From positions 1-64,000 of the forward strand of contig JAJEGS010000051.1 of assembly GCA_022819745.1 (NCBI GenBank): a stretch of DNA of 64,000 nucleotides. Direction: 5' to 3'. Below, piece after piece: positions 6,811-15,552 of the stretch. The notes below the pieces were generated by a model. The model did not search any database. It was not told where the DNA came from and saw only the letters and a program-made list of their open reading frames with translations. The stretch's first letter is position 1. Each line of letters begins with the position of its first letter. Position numbers and translations under genes: made by a program. Origin of the DNA: Candidatus Latescibacterota bacterium (GTDB lineage Bacteria > Latescibacterota > UBA2968 > UBA8231).

Positions 6811-9039
6811 TCAGCCAAAGCGCCGCAACCGGAGCGCGTTCATCACCACCGACACCGACGAAAAGGCCATCGCGAGGCCCGCTAGCATCGGGTTGAGCAG
6901 CGGGCCGCCGAACAGGTAAAGTGCGCCCGCGGCCACTGGAATGCCCGCAGCGTTATAAAAAAACGCCCAGAACAAATTCTGCTTTACGGTCCGCACAACC
7001 GCTCGGCTCAACTCGATGGCCCGCGCCACATCCGCCAACCGGCTGTGCATGAGCACCACGGGCGCAGACGCGGCCGCCACATCCGTCCCAGTGGCAAAGG
7101 CCATGCCCACATCGGCGGTGGCTAGCGCTGGCGCGTCGTTGATCCCGTCGCCGACCATGGCCACGCAGCGGCCCTCATCCTGCAATGCCTGCACGGCCGC
7201 GGCCTTGTCTGCGGGCAAGACCTCGGCGCGCACAGTCTCAATCCCCACTTGACGCGCCACGGCCTCAGCAGCCTGCCGGCTGTCGCCCGTGAGCATCACC
7301 ACCTCCAAGCCGCCTTGGCGCATCCGAGCCACGTCGTCCTTGCTCTGCGGGCGGGGGCGGTCGGCCAAAGACACGCGCCCAACCAATGCGCCCGCCACCG
7401 CGACCCACGCGACAGTAGCACCGTCCGCCGAGCCGCTGTCCTCATCTACGCGAACTCCCACCGCCGCCATCATGGCGCGATTGCCCACCACCACATCCTC
7501 GCCTTCTACCGTGGCCTGCGCACCTTTGCCCGGACTCGCCACAACTTCGGTAGCCCCTGACACGGCAAGGCCCCGCTCTGTCGCAGCCGCCACAATCGCC
7601 GCGGCCAGCGGATGCTCCGAGCCGCGCTCCACGGCCGCGGCCAAGCTCAGTACCTCGTCGGCACTGCGGCCGTTTAACGGCTCCACCGCCACGACCTGCG
7701 GCCGCCCCTCGGTAATCGTGCCAGTTTTGTCCAGCACCACGGCATCTACTTTGTGCGCCGTTTCCAGCACCTCTGGGCTTTTGAACAGGATGCCTAAATG
7801 CGCACCGCGTCCCGTGCCGACCATGATGGCGGCTGGCGTGGCCAAGCCCAAGCTACACGGGCAGGCGATGATCAACACGGCCACAAAAACCTGCAACGCA
7901 AAACTCAAACCCTCCCCGGCCCACAGCCAACCCACCGCGGCCACCACACCTAGGACCAGTACAGCCGGCACGAAATACCCGGCGACGACATCGGCCAAAC
8001 GGGCAATCGGCGCTTTGCCCGCCTGTGCGGCCTCGACTAAGCGCACCATTTGCATCAACAGCGCATCCCCGCCTACGCGCGTTGCGCGCACCATGAGTGC
8101 TCCCGCGCCATTGAGGCTGCCACCAGTGACGGCATCGCCCGGTCCCTTAACCACGGGTAGCGACTCACCGGTCAACAGCGACTCATCCACCGTAGAATTT
8201 CCCTCGATGATTTCGCCGTCGGCTGGAATGCGCTCGCCCGGACGCACGCGCAAGCAGTCGCCTACTTCGATGGCGTCAGCCGCAATTTCCCGCTCCCCAT
8301 CGTCAGTCACCAGCGCGGCCTTGTCGGGTTTGAGCTTCAGCAGTGCCCCTATGGCCTCCTCGGCCCGCAACCGCGAACGCGCTTCGAGATAGCGGCCCAT
8401 CAGCATCAAGGTGAGGATTGTCGAAACCGTCGGGAAATAGGAGTCGAACGCCACAGCCGCACCCACGGCGACGGACCCCAAGCCCCAAGCGCTGTAGAGC
8501 CATGCCGCAGCCGTGCCAATGGCAATGAGCGAAAACATGTTGGGACGACCTCGCCACAGAGCCCGCCCGCCCTCGGCGTAGATCTGGCGGCCAATCCACA
8601 TCACCGGCAGCGCAAACAGCAGATGCAAAACGCCCACCCGCAGCGGATACTGAGCCAATGACAGCGCCGGAGTAACAGGCGCGGCCATCTGCTCGGCCAT
8701 CTCCACTGCAAAAAGCGGCAGCCAAAATACAACAGCCCAACGAAACGCACCCGCTTGCTCAGCCAGTTCGACCCGTTTGCGTTCTTGTCGCCTAGCCGCG
8801 CCTTCGGCTTCAGGCGTTTGCAGCCGCGCCCGGAATCCCGCTTCTGCCACGGCCGCTGCAATGCTTTCCTCATCTACAGCCGCCGGATCAAAGCGCACGG
8901 CCATCTGCTCGGTCGCCAAGTTCACGTCAGCCACTTCGACGCCGGCCAAGCCGGACACCTGCTGCTCGACCTGATGCACGCAGCCAGCGCAGTGCATGCC
9001 TTCAATGGCAAAATGTTGCTCTCTATTGTTTTCTGTCAT
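6811..9039 (-). CDS. copA: Copper-translocating P1B-type ATPase
   Basis: This 742-residue P-type ATPase exports Cu(I) from the cytoplasm. It has one N-terminal HMA domain with the GMHCAGC metal site (C17, C20). The transmembrane metal motif [10 protein letters not shown] is near residue 395, the phosphorylation motif DKTGTITEG near 435, and the hinge [18 protein letters not shown] in the C-terminal part. [14 protein letters not shown] and [17 protein letters not shown] are the TM7/TM8 Cu(I)-site signatures (Asn-Tyr and Met-Ser). ATG 9039 is chosen over an in-frame TTG at 9054 because the HMA domain follows closely. It lies downstream of the CxxCH gene on the same strand and shares the area with a Cus-type efflux operon, supporting a copper role. 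Confidence 0.92.
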   Translation of the reverse strand: MTENNREQHFAIEGMHCAGCVHQVEQQVSGLAGVEVADVNLATEQMAVRFDPAAVDEESIAAAVAEAGFRARLQTPEAEGAARRQERKRVELAEQAGAFRWAVVFWLPLFAVEMAEQMAAPVTPALSLAQYPLRVGVLHLLFALPVMWIGRQIYAEGGRALWRGRPNMFSLIAIGTAAAWLYSAWGLGSVAVGAAVAFDSYFPTVSTILTLMLMGRYLEARSRLRAEEAIGALLKLKPDKAALVTDDGEREIAADAIEVGDCLRVRPGERIPADGEIIEGNSTVDESLLTGESLPVVKGPGDAVTGGSLNGAGALMVRATRVGGDALLMQMVRLVEAAQAGKAPIARLADVVAGYFVPAVLVLGVVAAVGWLWAGEGLSFALQVFVAVLIIACPCSLGLATPAAIMVGTGRGAHLGILFKSPEVLETAHKVDAVVLDKTGTITEGRPQVVAVEPLNGRSADEVLSLAAAVERGSEHPLAAAIVAAATERGLAVSGATEVVASPGKGAQATVEGEDVVVGNRAMMAAVGVRVDEDSGSADGATVAWVAVAGALVGRVSLADRPRPQSKDDVARMRQGGLEVVMLTGDSRQAAEAVARQVGIETVRAEVLPADKAAAVQALQDEGRCVAMVGDGINDAPALATADVGMAFATGTDVAAASAPVVLMHSRLADVARAIELSRAVVRTVKQNLFWAFFYNAAGIPVAAGALYLFGGPLLNPMLAGLAMAFSSVSVVMNALRLRRFG

Positions 9040-9075
9040 GTTGCGAACTCGCAAATCGACTGACGAACCCGCTCG

Positions 9076-9120
9076 GCGTGGCGATTTTCAACGCCGTCAT
9101 TGGATTGAAAACCGCCGTGC
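9076..9120 (-). other. Long imperfect RNA hairpin between the CxxCH gene and copA
   Basis: The arms gcgtggcgattttcaa (9076-9091) and ttgaaaaccgccgtgc (9105-9120) pair at 13 of 16 positions around a 13-base loop. There is no U-run after it in the direction of transcription, so it does not look like a simple intrinsic terminator. It could protect or process the mRNA between the two genes, or attenuate copA. Confidence 0.4.
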
Positions 9121-9132
9121 CATTCGACCGTC

Positions 9133-9720
9133 TCAGTCGAGCGTACCAACCAGATGCTTGATTTGCGCCCAAGTTGATACCTCGACCGCCGTATCGTGCG
9201 ATGCGGGTGGCGGAGTGCTCGTTGGGTCGCCGGGATTGAACACCTTTCCTGCTAGGCTAGCATCGCCTTCGTGGCCGTGTTCCCCATGATCTTCCTCTTC
9301 CCCATCGTCGTCGCCCCCGTCGCCGTCATCGTCTTCCCCGTCGTGGTCTGCCTCTTCGCCATCGTGATCCTCTCCTTCCCCATCGTCGTCCCCTGTGGGA
9401 TCGGGATCGCCCGCCACCCAAGTGCCGTCGGGATCGCCCAACTCCGCGCCATTGGATGCTCCGTCGCCATCGGAGTCCAAGGCCGCTAGCTCTGGGCCCC
9501 AAATCACGTCACCGGCTGGGCCGGACGCAGTGAGGAAATTGGTTACAATCTCTATGCCAAACGGATTGAGTGGCGAGCCACCACCAGCCGTGTGGCAGGT
9601 GTTACAGCTAGCCGCGGAGCCGTTGGGAATCTGCCTTACGCGCTTGCTGCGTGCGTCGGCCTCTTCGGCAACTACGCCTCCTAAAAAGAGCACGGCTACC
9701 AGCAAAATTCGCAAACTCAT
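9133..9720 (-). CDS. Secreted temptin-like CxxCH protein with an acidic, His-containing tail
   Basis: This 195-residue exported protein starts at ATG 9720 behind a near-perfect AAGGAGAT ribosome site. It has a signal peptide (about residues 1-23) and a globular segment with ASCNTCHTAGGG (C39, C42, H43), then LAALDSDGDGASNGAELGDPDG, a Ca-binding thrombospondin-3-like loop. This arrangement resembles temptin-type domains; the CxxCH also matches a c-type haem site, and which applies is unclear. Residues ~108-152 are almost only Asp, Glu, Gly and His (for example EEEDHGEHGHEGD), suited to divalent or copper-ion binding. It is encoded just upstream of copA, which points to a periplasmic metal-buffer role; this is inference. 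Confidence 0.55.
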   Translation of the reverse strand: MSLRILLVAVLFLGGVVAEEADARSKRVRQIPNGSAASCNTCHTAGGGSPLNPFGIEIVTNFLTASGPAGDVIWGPELAALDSDGDGASNGAELGDPDGTWVAGDPDPTGDDDGEGEDHDGEEADHDGEDDDGDGGDDDGEEEDHGEHGHEGDASLAGKVFNPGDPTSTPPPASHDTAVEVSTWAQIKHLVGTLD

Positions 9721-9870
9721 GCTAAAATCTCCTTCCCTCGATATGCGCCACGAGATACCTCTCTTCTCAGAACATGCCCACGTTTAGCACTGCAAGTCAA
9801 CACAAACCCCTCGCCCCACATCGCCAAATCGCGCATATTATTGCTGTCCATTCCACAGGAGGCAACGCTC

Positions 9871-11691
9871 ATGTCCACTGCTCAACGTCTCGACCTCAGC
9901 GAAGTGCGGCCGCAAATTGATGTCGATCCAGCGACCTGCGTCTATCACCAACTCGCACCGGCTAGCGAATTTGCCGACGGCGAGGGCCGACCCTTTACCA
10001 TTGACGGCATTCACCTCGCAGTCTTTCTCTACGAAGGATCCTTCCACGCCGTTGACAATCGCTGTCCGCACATGGGCTACCCCATGTCCAAAGGCAGCAT
10101 CCGCGACGGAGTGCTGATCTGCCACTGGCACCACTGGGAATTCGACCTCAAGACCGGCGGCTGCCTGCTGACTTCGGGCGACGACCTAAAAGCCTTTCCC
10201 GTCGAAGTCCGCGACGACGGCTACGCATGGGTCGGCATCCCGCCCGGCGAGAAAGAAGAGGCCCGCCTGCGGCTCGTAGCCCGAGGCAAGCGCGCCCTTG
10301 AACAAGGGCTCAAAGACCGCAGTTCCTTCCTCATCGCCAAAGCGGTCGCCGCACTCCGCCAAACAGGTGCCACCCCGCAGGAAATCATCCAACAGGGCCT
10401 CTACTACGGCGCACACAAAACCAGCGAAGGCTGGTCGTCGGGCGTCGCCATCCTGACCCTCGCGGCGAATATGTGGGACGACATTGCCGAGGCCGACCAA
10501 AACCTCTTTCTCGTCCACGGTTTGACCCAGATTTCGCAGCGCACCTCCGGCTCGTCGCGCCGCCAGCGATTTCCCTTTCCCCGCAGCAATGACGACCAAG
10601 ATTTGGCCACCCTCAAGCGCTGGTTCCGCACTTTTGTCGATCAGCGTCACCACGGCGCGGCCGAGCGCATCTTGCTCACCCTGCACGACCGCGACTGCGG
10701 CAAGGAAACCCTCGCGGATTTCGTCTTCACCGCGGCCACGGACTTCTACTTCACCGGCGACGGGCACGCTCTCGACTTTGCCAACAAGATGTTCGAGGCC
10801 CTCGACTACGTGGAATGGGTCGGCGCACACGAGATCCTCCGCCCGATCGCCGTCGATCTGGTGAGCCGCACCCGCCACGAAGAGACCTCGCGCTGGGCCG
10901 ACAGCCTGCCGCACTTAGAGAACATCTTCACGCGCCTAGACGATATCTGGGAGGACAATCAGCGCAACAAAGCGACCATCGACGTCTCCGAGTTCACCCA
11001 AGTCATGCTCGGCGACGACTTTGAACCCATCCTCGCCCGCGTCGAAGAGGCCCTGCGCGCTGGCGTGCCGCCGACCCAACTCTGCCGCGCCATGACCTAC
11101 GCCAGCGCATTGCGCACGCTGCGCTTCCACCTCAAAAACGAGGGCGACTGGCACGACGTGGCCAACATTTATTCCTACGCCCACGCGCTCTACTGCACCT
11201 TCCACTACGCCGCCAGCAAAGAGCTGTTGCGCGCCATTTTCCACGGCGCGGTTTTCCTCACCTACCTGCGCTGGCTCAACATGCCCTCTGCCCGCGTCCC
11301 ACGGCACGGGCAGAAGCTCGACGAGCACTTCGCCTCCAGCGAAGACATGCTCAAGCGCCTCGGCGAACTAGCCGATTTCCAGAAGGTCTTTGAAGCCGAA
11401 GTCCTTGTCAGCCAGTATCTCGAAGAAGGACGCGACGTCGCCAAGCTCCGCCACACCTTGGCCCACATCATGCTCCGCGAAGACGCCGAGCTGCACATGT
11501 TCCAAGTGCTCGAAGCCGCGTTCCGGCACTACGACTTGAGCGACGACCCCGAGGAAAAGCGCGTCCACCTGTTGGCGGCGACCCGCTACATCACCGCGCA
11601 AAAGGTGATGAAGAACATCCTCTGGGCCACGGAAAACGCCGAGCGACTCCAGCGCGGCGAACTGCTCAGCGAGCGCGAAGACGACGATTGA
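9871..11691 (+). CDS. Rieske [2Fe-2S] domain fused to a ~500-residue uncharacterised domain
   Basis: Translation starts at ATG 9871 behind AGGAGG and gives 606 residues. Residues ~20-110 form a Rieske ferredoxin domain with ligands C65-P-H67 and C84-H-W-H87 in the pattern CxH..CxxH, followed by WEFDLKTGGC. The rest is predicted largely helical and rich in His, Trp and Tyr, with stretches such as YYGAHKTSEGWSSGVAILTLAANMWDD and FHYAASKELLRAIFHGAVF. It does not match the catalytic domain of Rieske non-haem oxygenases (no 2-His-1-carboxylate motif recognised). I do not recognise the domain. It is the only plus-strand gene in the copper block and converges with cusA 6 bp away. An electron-transfer or metal-dependent oxidase role is possible. 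Confidence 0.7.
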   Translation: MSTAQRLDLSEVRPQIDVDPATCVYHQLAPASEFADGEGRPFTIDGIHLAVFLYEGSFHAVDNRCPHMGYPMSKGSIRDGVLICHWHHWEFDLKTGGCLLTSGDDLKAFPVEVRDDGYAWVGIPPGEKEEARLRLVARGKRALEQGLKDRSSFLIAKAVAALRQTGATPQEIIQQGLYYGAHKTSEGWSSGVAILTLAANMWDDIAEADQNLFLVHGLTQISQRTSGSSRRQRFPFPRSNDDQDLATLKRWFRTFVDQRHHGAAERILLTLHDRDCGKETLADFVFTAATDFYFTGDGHALDFANKMFEALDYVEWVGAHEILRPIAVDLVSRTRHEETSRWADSLPHLENIFTRLDDIWEDNQRNKATIDVSEFTQVMLGDDFEPILARVEEALRAGVPPTQLCRAMTYASALRTLRFHLKNEGDWHDVANIYSYAHALYCTFHYAASKELLRAIFHGAVFLTYLRWLNMPSARVPRHGQKLDEHFASSEDMLKRLGELADFQKVFEAEVLVSQYLEEGRDVAKLRHTLAHIMLREDAELHMFQVLEAAFRHYDLSDDPEEKRVHLLAATRYITAQKVMKNILWATENAERLQRGELLSEREDDD

Positions 11692-11697
11692 GGAGCG

Positions 11698-14600
11698 TTA
11701 CTCCGCTGACCGCCAAGCCGCCACCCGCAGCTTCCACTCCTCGACCGCGCAGTAGAGCACCGGCACAACCGGCGCAGTCAGCACCACCGCCATCATGCCG
11801 CCGAAGGTGGGAATGGCCATCGGCAGCATGAGGTCTGCGCCGCGTCCACTCGCCGTCAAGACGGGGATCAGCGCCAAGATCGTGGTGGCCGCGGTCATCA
11901 GGCAGGGGCGGATGCGGCGCACCCCAGCGGCGAGCGCCGCGCGGCGCATCGCCTCAACAGTCGCTGGCTTTTGCTCGCGGAAGAGTTGGCGCAGATACGT
12001 CGCCACGATCACGCCGTTGTCCGAGGCAATGCCAAACAACGCGAGAAAACCCACCCACACCGCCACGCTCAAGTTCAGCGGCCGGACGTGGAAGAGGTCT
12101 CGCATCTGTGTGCCGAAGATGGAGAAATCTAAAAACCATTCCTGCCCGTAGAGCCACAGCATGGCAAAGCCACCGGCCCAAGCCACCGCAACTCCGGAAA
12201 AGACCATCAGGGCCGTGGCGGCGTTGCCAAACTGGAAATAGAGGATGAGGAAAATAATCGCCAGCGCGAGCGGCAGCAGCACGTTGAGCTTCTTCTGCGC
12301 TCGCAGTTGGTTTTCATAGCTGCCGGCGAAGGTGTAGCTGACGCCGGTATCTAGCACGAGATCGCCGCTGGCCCTTTTGCTGGCCAAGTAATCTCGGCAC
12401 GCTTCCACCACATCGACTTCCGCGTACCCCGGCTTCTTATCGAAGAGCACGTATCCCAGCAAAAACGTATCCTCGCTCTTGATGACCTGGGGGCCGCGCA
12501 CGTAGCGAATCTCGGCCAACTCGCCCAAGGGGATCTGCGCCCCGTCCGGCGCTGGCACCAGAATGCGCACCAGTTCCTCGACGCTGTCGCGCAACTCGCG
12601 CATGTAGCGCACCCGCACGGGATAGCGCTCGCGCCCTTCTACCGTAGTCGTAACCAGCTTGCCCCCGATGGCGATCTCAATTACGTCCTGCACCTTCTGC
12701 AGGGCGATGCCGTGGCGGGCAATGGCCTCGCGGTCGATGTGAATCTCCAAGTAGGGTTTGCCGACGATGCGGTCGGCGTTGACAGTCGCTGCCTCGACCG
12801 AGGGCACTTCCTTGAGCAAGCGCTCTATCTCCAAACCAGCGCGCTCGATAGCCTCCAAACTCGGGCCTTTGATCTCAACGCCCATGGGCGCACGCATCCC
12901 GCTCTGCAACATGACGAGCCGCGCGGCGATCGGCTGCAACTTCGGTGCCGAGGTAGAGCCGGGGATCTGGCCAGCCCGGGAGATCTCCGCCCATATATCG
13001 TCGGGGCTCTGGATCCCCGGCCAAGCGGCGCGCCCCGGATTGAGTGCGGGATCCAAGGGCGGACGCCACGAGCGAAAAGGCCGACCATTGGCGTCGGGCA
13101 AGAGGCGACCGGTATCGTCGCGCAGATAGCGGCCCTGTACCTTGTAGGGCGAGCCATCAGGGGCAAACGCGGGCGAGCCATCGGACGCGCGGAATAGGTC
13201 CGTGGCGTGCTCGTCAAACGCGAACAATAGACGACGGCCATCCGCGTCGGTCAGGTATTCCGCGCGATAATTGATCACAGTCTCAATCATGGAAATCGGC
13301 GCAGGGTCCAGCGGCGACTCCGCCCGTCCCAGCTTCCCCACGGCCGACTCCACTTCTGGGATCTGCGCAATGGCCGCGTTTTGCTTCTGCAGGACATCGA
13401 GCACCTCGCCGATGGAGGCGTGCGGCATGGTCGTCGGCATCCACAGAAACGAACCTTCGTCGAGGGGCGGCATAAACTCTTTGCCCAATCCGGGCAGAGC
13501 CTCGTCAAGAGCCACAAAGGGCGCTGAATGGCGCAGGGAGGACGGCATAAAGCCGAAGACGCGAGCAAAACCCAGCCACGCAGACGCGCCAGCCAGCAGC
13601 AATAGCAAGGGGAACAGTAGGGCCAAACCCTTGTGATCCAGACACCACCGGAGCACGCGGGGGAATACATGTTGCAAGGCGCGAAAAAGCGCCAATAGGC
13701 CGCCGATCAACCCAGCGGCAAAGATAAAATTGCGCCATCCGCCCTTTTCCGGGCCAAGGGGCAACCAGTGTTCCGCTAGCACGACGACAACCCCGATAGC
13801 CGCAGCAGCTATAACACCCCGCGCCACCCACAAGCGCACCCGCTCCGGTACGCGAGTAGCAAGCAAGTGATATGCCCCAATAGCTATCAGCAGCAGACCA
13901 ACCCACCACGACAGCACAAGGGCCACCCCAAGACCACAGACCGCCCAAAGGCCAGGAGCCCAACGCCCCAGTCGCGTTCCAAACGCGCAGTGCGCCAAGG
14001 CTGGCAAAGCCGTCAGCGACAGCCACACCGCGGCCAACAGCGCGAAGGTCTTGGTAAAGGCCAGCGGCGCAAAGAGCTTGCCCTCGGCTCCTTGCATGGC
14101 AAAGACCGGCAAAAAGCCCACTACCGTGGTCAGCACAGCCGTCAGCACGGCACCGCCGACCTCGCGCGTAGCGCGGAAAACCACTTCTAAACGGTCGTCC
14201 TCTGCGTCTGCATCCTCTAAGTGCTTGAGAATGTTCTCACTGATGACAATGCCCATATCGACCATAGTGCCGATGGCAATGGCAATGCCGGAGAGGGCGA
14301 CTATGTTGGCGTCAATGCCAAAGACCTTCATCGCAGCAAAGCAGGCGAGCACGGCCAGCGGCAATAGCCCGGAGACCAACATGGCTCCGCGCAGATTCAT
14401 CACCAGCGCCAGCACCACGATCACCGTTACCAGCACCTCCTCGCTCAAGGCGCGCTCCAGCGTCCCCAGCGTCTCCTCGATCAAACCGGATCGGTCGTAA
14501 AAAGGGATCACCTGCACTTGGCTAACCCGCCCGTCGGGCAGGGTTTTCCTAGGCAGGCTCGGGGCAATTTCCGCGATCTTGGCCTTGACGCTTTCGATAG

Positions 14601-15543
14601 CTGCCAAAGGATTGGCACCATAGCGCGCCACCACCACGCCGCCGACCACCTCCGCACCTTCCTTGTCCAACGCACCGCGCCGCAGCGCTGGCCCCAGCGC
14701 GACCCGCGCGACGTTTTTGACGTAAATCGGGACGTTGTCCCGCGCCTTAATCACGGCGTTTTCGAGATCGGCCAAGCCTTTGACAAAACCAATGCCGCGA
14801 ATGACGTACTCGGCTCGATTCAACTCTACGGTACGCGCCCCCACGTCTCGGTTGGACATGCGCACCGCGTGGAAGACCTCGTCGAGCCGCACCCCATAGG
14901 CGCGCATCGCGTCCGGGTTGACGTCGATTTGGTATTCCTGCACAAAGCCGCCCACAGAGGCCACCTCGCTAACGCCGTCGGCAGCCAACAGGGCATAGCG
15001 CACCTGCCAGTCCTGAATACCACGCAACTCGTGCAAATCCCAGCCACCCGTAGGCGATCCCTGTTCGTCGCGGCCTTCCAACGTGTACCAGAATACCTGC
15101 CCCAAGGCCGTTGCGTCCGGCCCCAAGGCTGGCTGTACTCCCTCGGGCAGCAGACCTGCCGGCAGGCTGTTGAGCTTTTCAAGGATGCGGGAGCGCGACC
15201 AATAAAAATCGACTTCTTCGGCAAAAATCACATAGATGCTCGAAAAACCGAACATCGAAGAGCTGCGGATCGTCTCGACGCCCGGTACGCCCAACAGCGC
15301 TACTGTCAGCGGATACGTCACCTGATCTTCCACGTCCTGCGGCGAGCGTCCGGCCCATTGGCTAAAGACGATTTGCTGGTTTTCGCCTATGTCCGGGATC
15401 GCATCCACCGGCACCGGGTCGCGCGGTAGCCAATCGAGCTTCCACGCAAAAGGGGCGACGCTGAGGCCCCAACCAACGGTGACGGCGAGCATCAGCACGA
15501 CGACGAGTTTGTGGACTAGGAAAAAGCGGATTAAGCGGTCCAT
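11698..15543 (-). CDS. cusA: CusA/CzcA-family heavy-metal efflux RND transporter, enlarged
   Basis: This inner-membrane proton-driven pump of 1281 residues exports metal ions, probably Cu(I)/Ag(I), through CusB and a TolC-type channel. It has the HME-RND start (IRFFLVHKLVVVLML), GRSPQDVEDQVTYPL, and the TM4 motif GTMVDMGIVISENILKHLED near residue 420. The C-terminal half has MLQSGMRAPMGVEIKG and TAATTILALIPV-type TM11. CusA of E. coli is about 1050 residues. The extra length is an additional hydrophobic stretch after TM6 (about residues 515-650, several extra helices) and a Gly/Pro/Asp-rich periplasmic insert (about 775-845). ATG 15543 has AGGAGG upstream. It is the last gene of the tolC-cusB-cusA set. 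Confidence 0.9.
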   Translation of the reverse strand: MDRLIRFFLVHKLVVVLMLAVTVGWGLSVAPFAWKLDWLPRDPVPVDAIPDIGENQQIVFSQWAGRSPQDVEDQVTYPLTVALLGVPGVETIRSSSMFGFSSIYVIFAEEVDFYWSRSRILEKLNSLPAGLLPEGVQPALGPDATALGQVFWYTLEGRDEQGSPTGGWDLHELRGIQDWQVRYALLAADGVSEVASVGGFVQEYQIDVNPDAMRAYGVRLDEVFHAVRMSNRDVGARTVELNRAEYVIRGIGFVKGLADLENAVIKARDNVPIYVKNVARVALGPALRRGALDKEGAEVVGGVVVARYGANPLAAIESVKAKIAEIAPSLPRKTLPDGRVSQVQVIPFYDRSGLIEETLGTLERALSEEVLVTVIVVLALVMNLRGAMLVSGLLPLAVLACFAAMKVFGIDANIVALSGIAIAIGTMVDMGIVISENILKHLEDADAEDDRLEVVFRATREVGGAVLTAVLTTVVGFLPVFAMQGAEGKLFAPLAFTKTFALLAAVWLSLTALPALAHCAFGTRLGRWAPGLWAVCGLGVALVLSWWVGLLLIAIGAYHLLATRVPERVRLWVARGVIAAAAIGVVVVLAEHWLPLGPEKGGWRNFIFAAGLIGGLLALFRALQHVFPRVLRWCLDHKGLALLFPLLLLLAGASAWLGFARVFGFMPSSLRHSAPFVALDEALPGLGKEFMPPLDEGSFLWMPTTMPHASIGEVLDVLQKQNAAIAQIPEVESAVGKLGRAESPLDPAPISMIETVINYRAEYLTDADGRRLLFAFDEHATDLFRASDGSPAFAPDGSPYKVQGRYLRDDTGRLLPDANGRPFRSWRPPLDPALNPGRAAWPGIQSPDDIWAEISRAGQIPGSTSAPKLQPIAARLVMLQSGMRAPMGVEIKGPSLEAIERAGLEIERLLKEVPSVEAATVNADRIVGKPYLEIHIDREAIARHGIALQKVQDVIEIAIGGKLVTTTVEGRERYPVRVRYMRELRDSVEELVRILVPAPDGAQIPLGELAEIRYVRGPQVIKSEDTFLLGYVLFDKKPGYAEVDVVEACRDYLASKRASGDLVLDTGVSYTFAGSYENQLRAQKKLNVLLPLALAIIFLILYFQFGNAATALMVFSGVAVAWAGGFAMLWLYGQEWFLDFSIFGTQMRDLFHVRPLNLSVAVWVGFLALFGIASDNGVIVATYLRQLFREQKPATVEAMRRAALAAGVRRIRPCLMTAATTILALIPVLTASGRGADLMLPMAIPTFGGMMAVVLTAPVVPVLYCAVEEWKLRVAAWRSAE

Positions 15544-15552
15544 TGTAGCCTC

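Noticed and set aside
7289..8392. Open frame of 367 codons opposite copA
   Set aside because: Low-complexity Ala/Ser/Thr-rich sequence and antisense to the well-defined copper ATPase.
14518..15429. Long open frame (303 codons) on the plus strand opposite cusA
   Set aside because: No ribosome site or family similarity; it is an antisense shadow of cusA caused by high GC.
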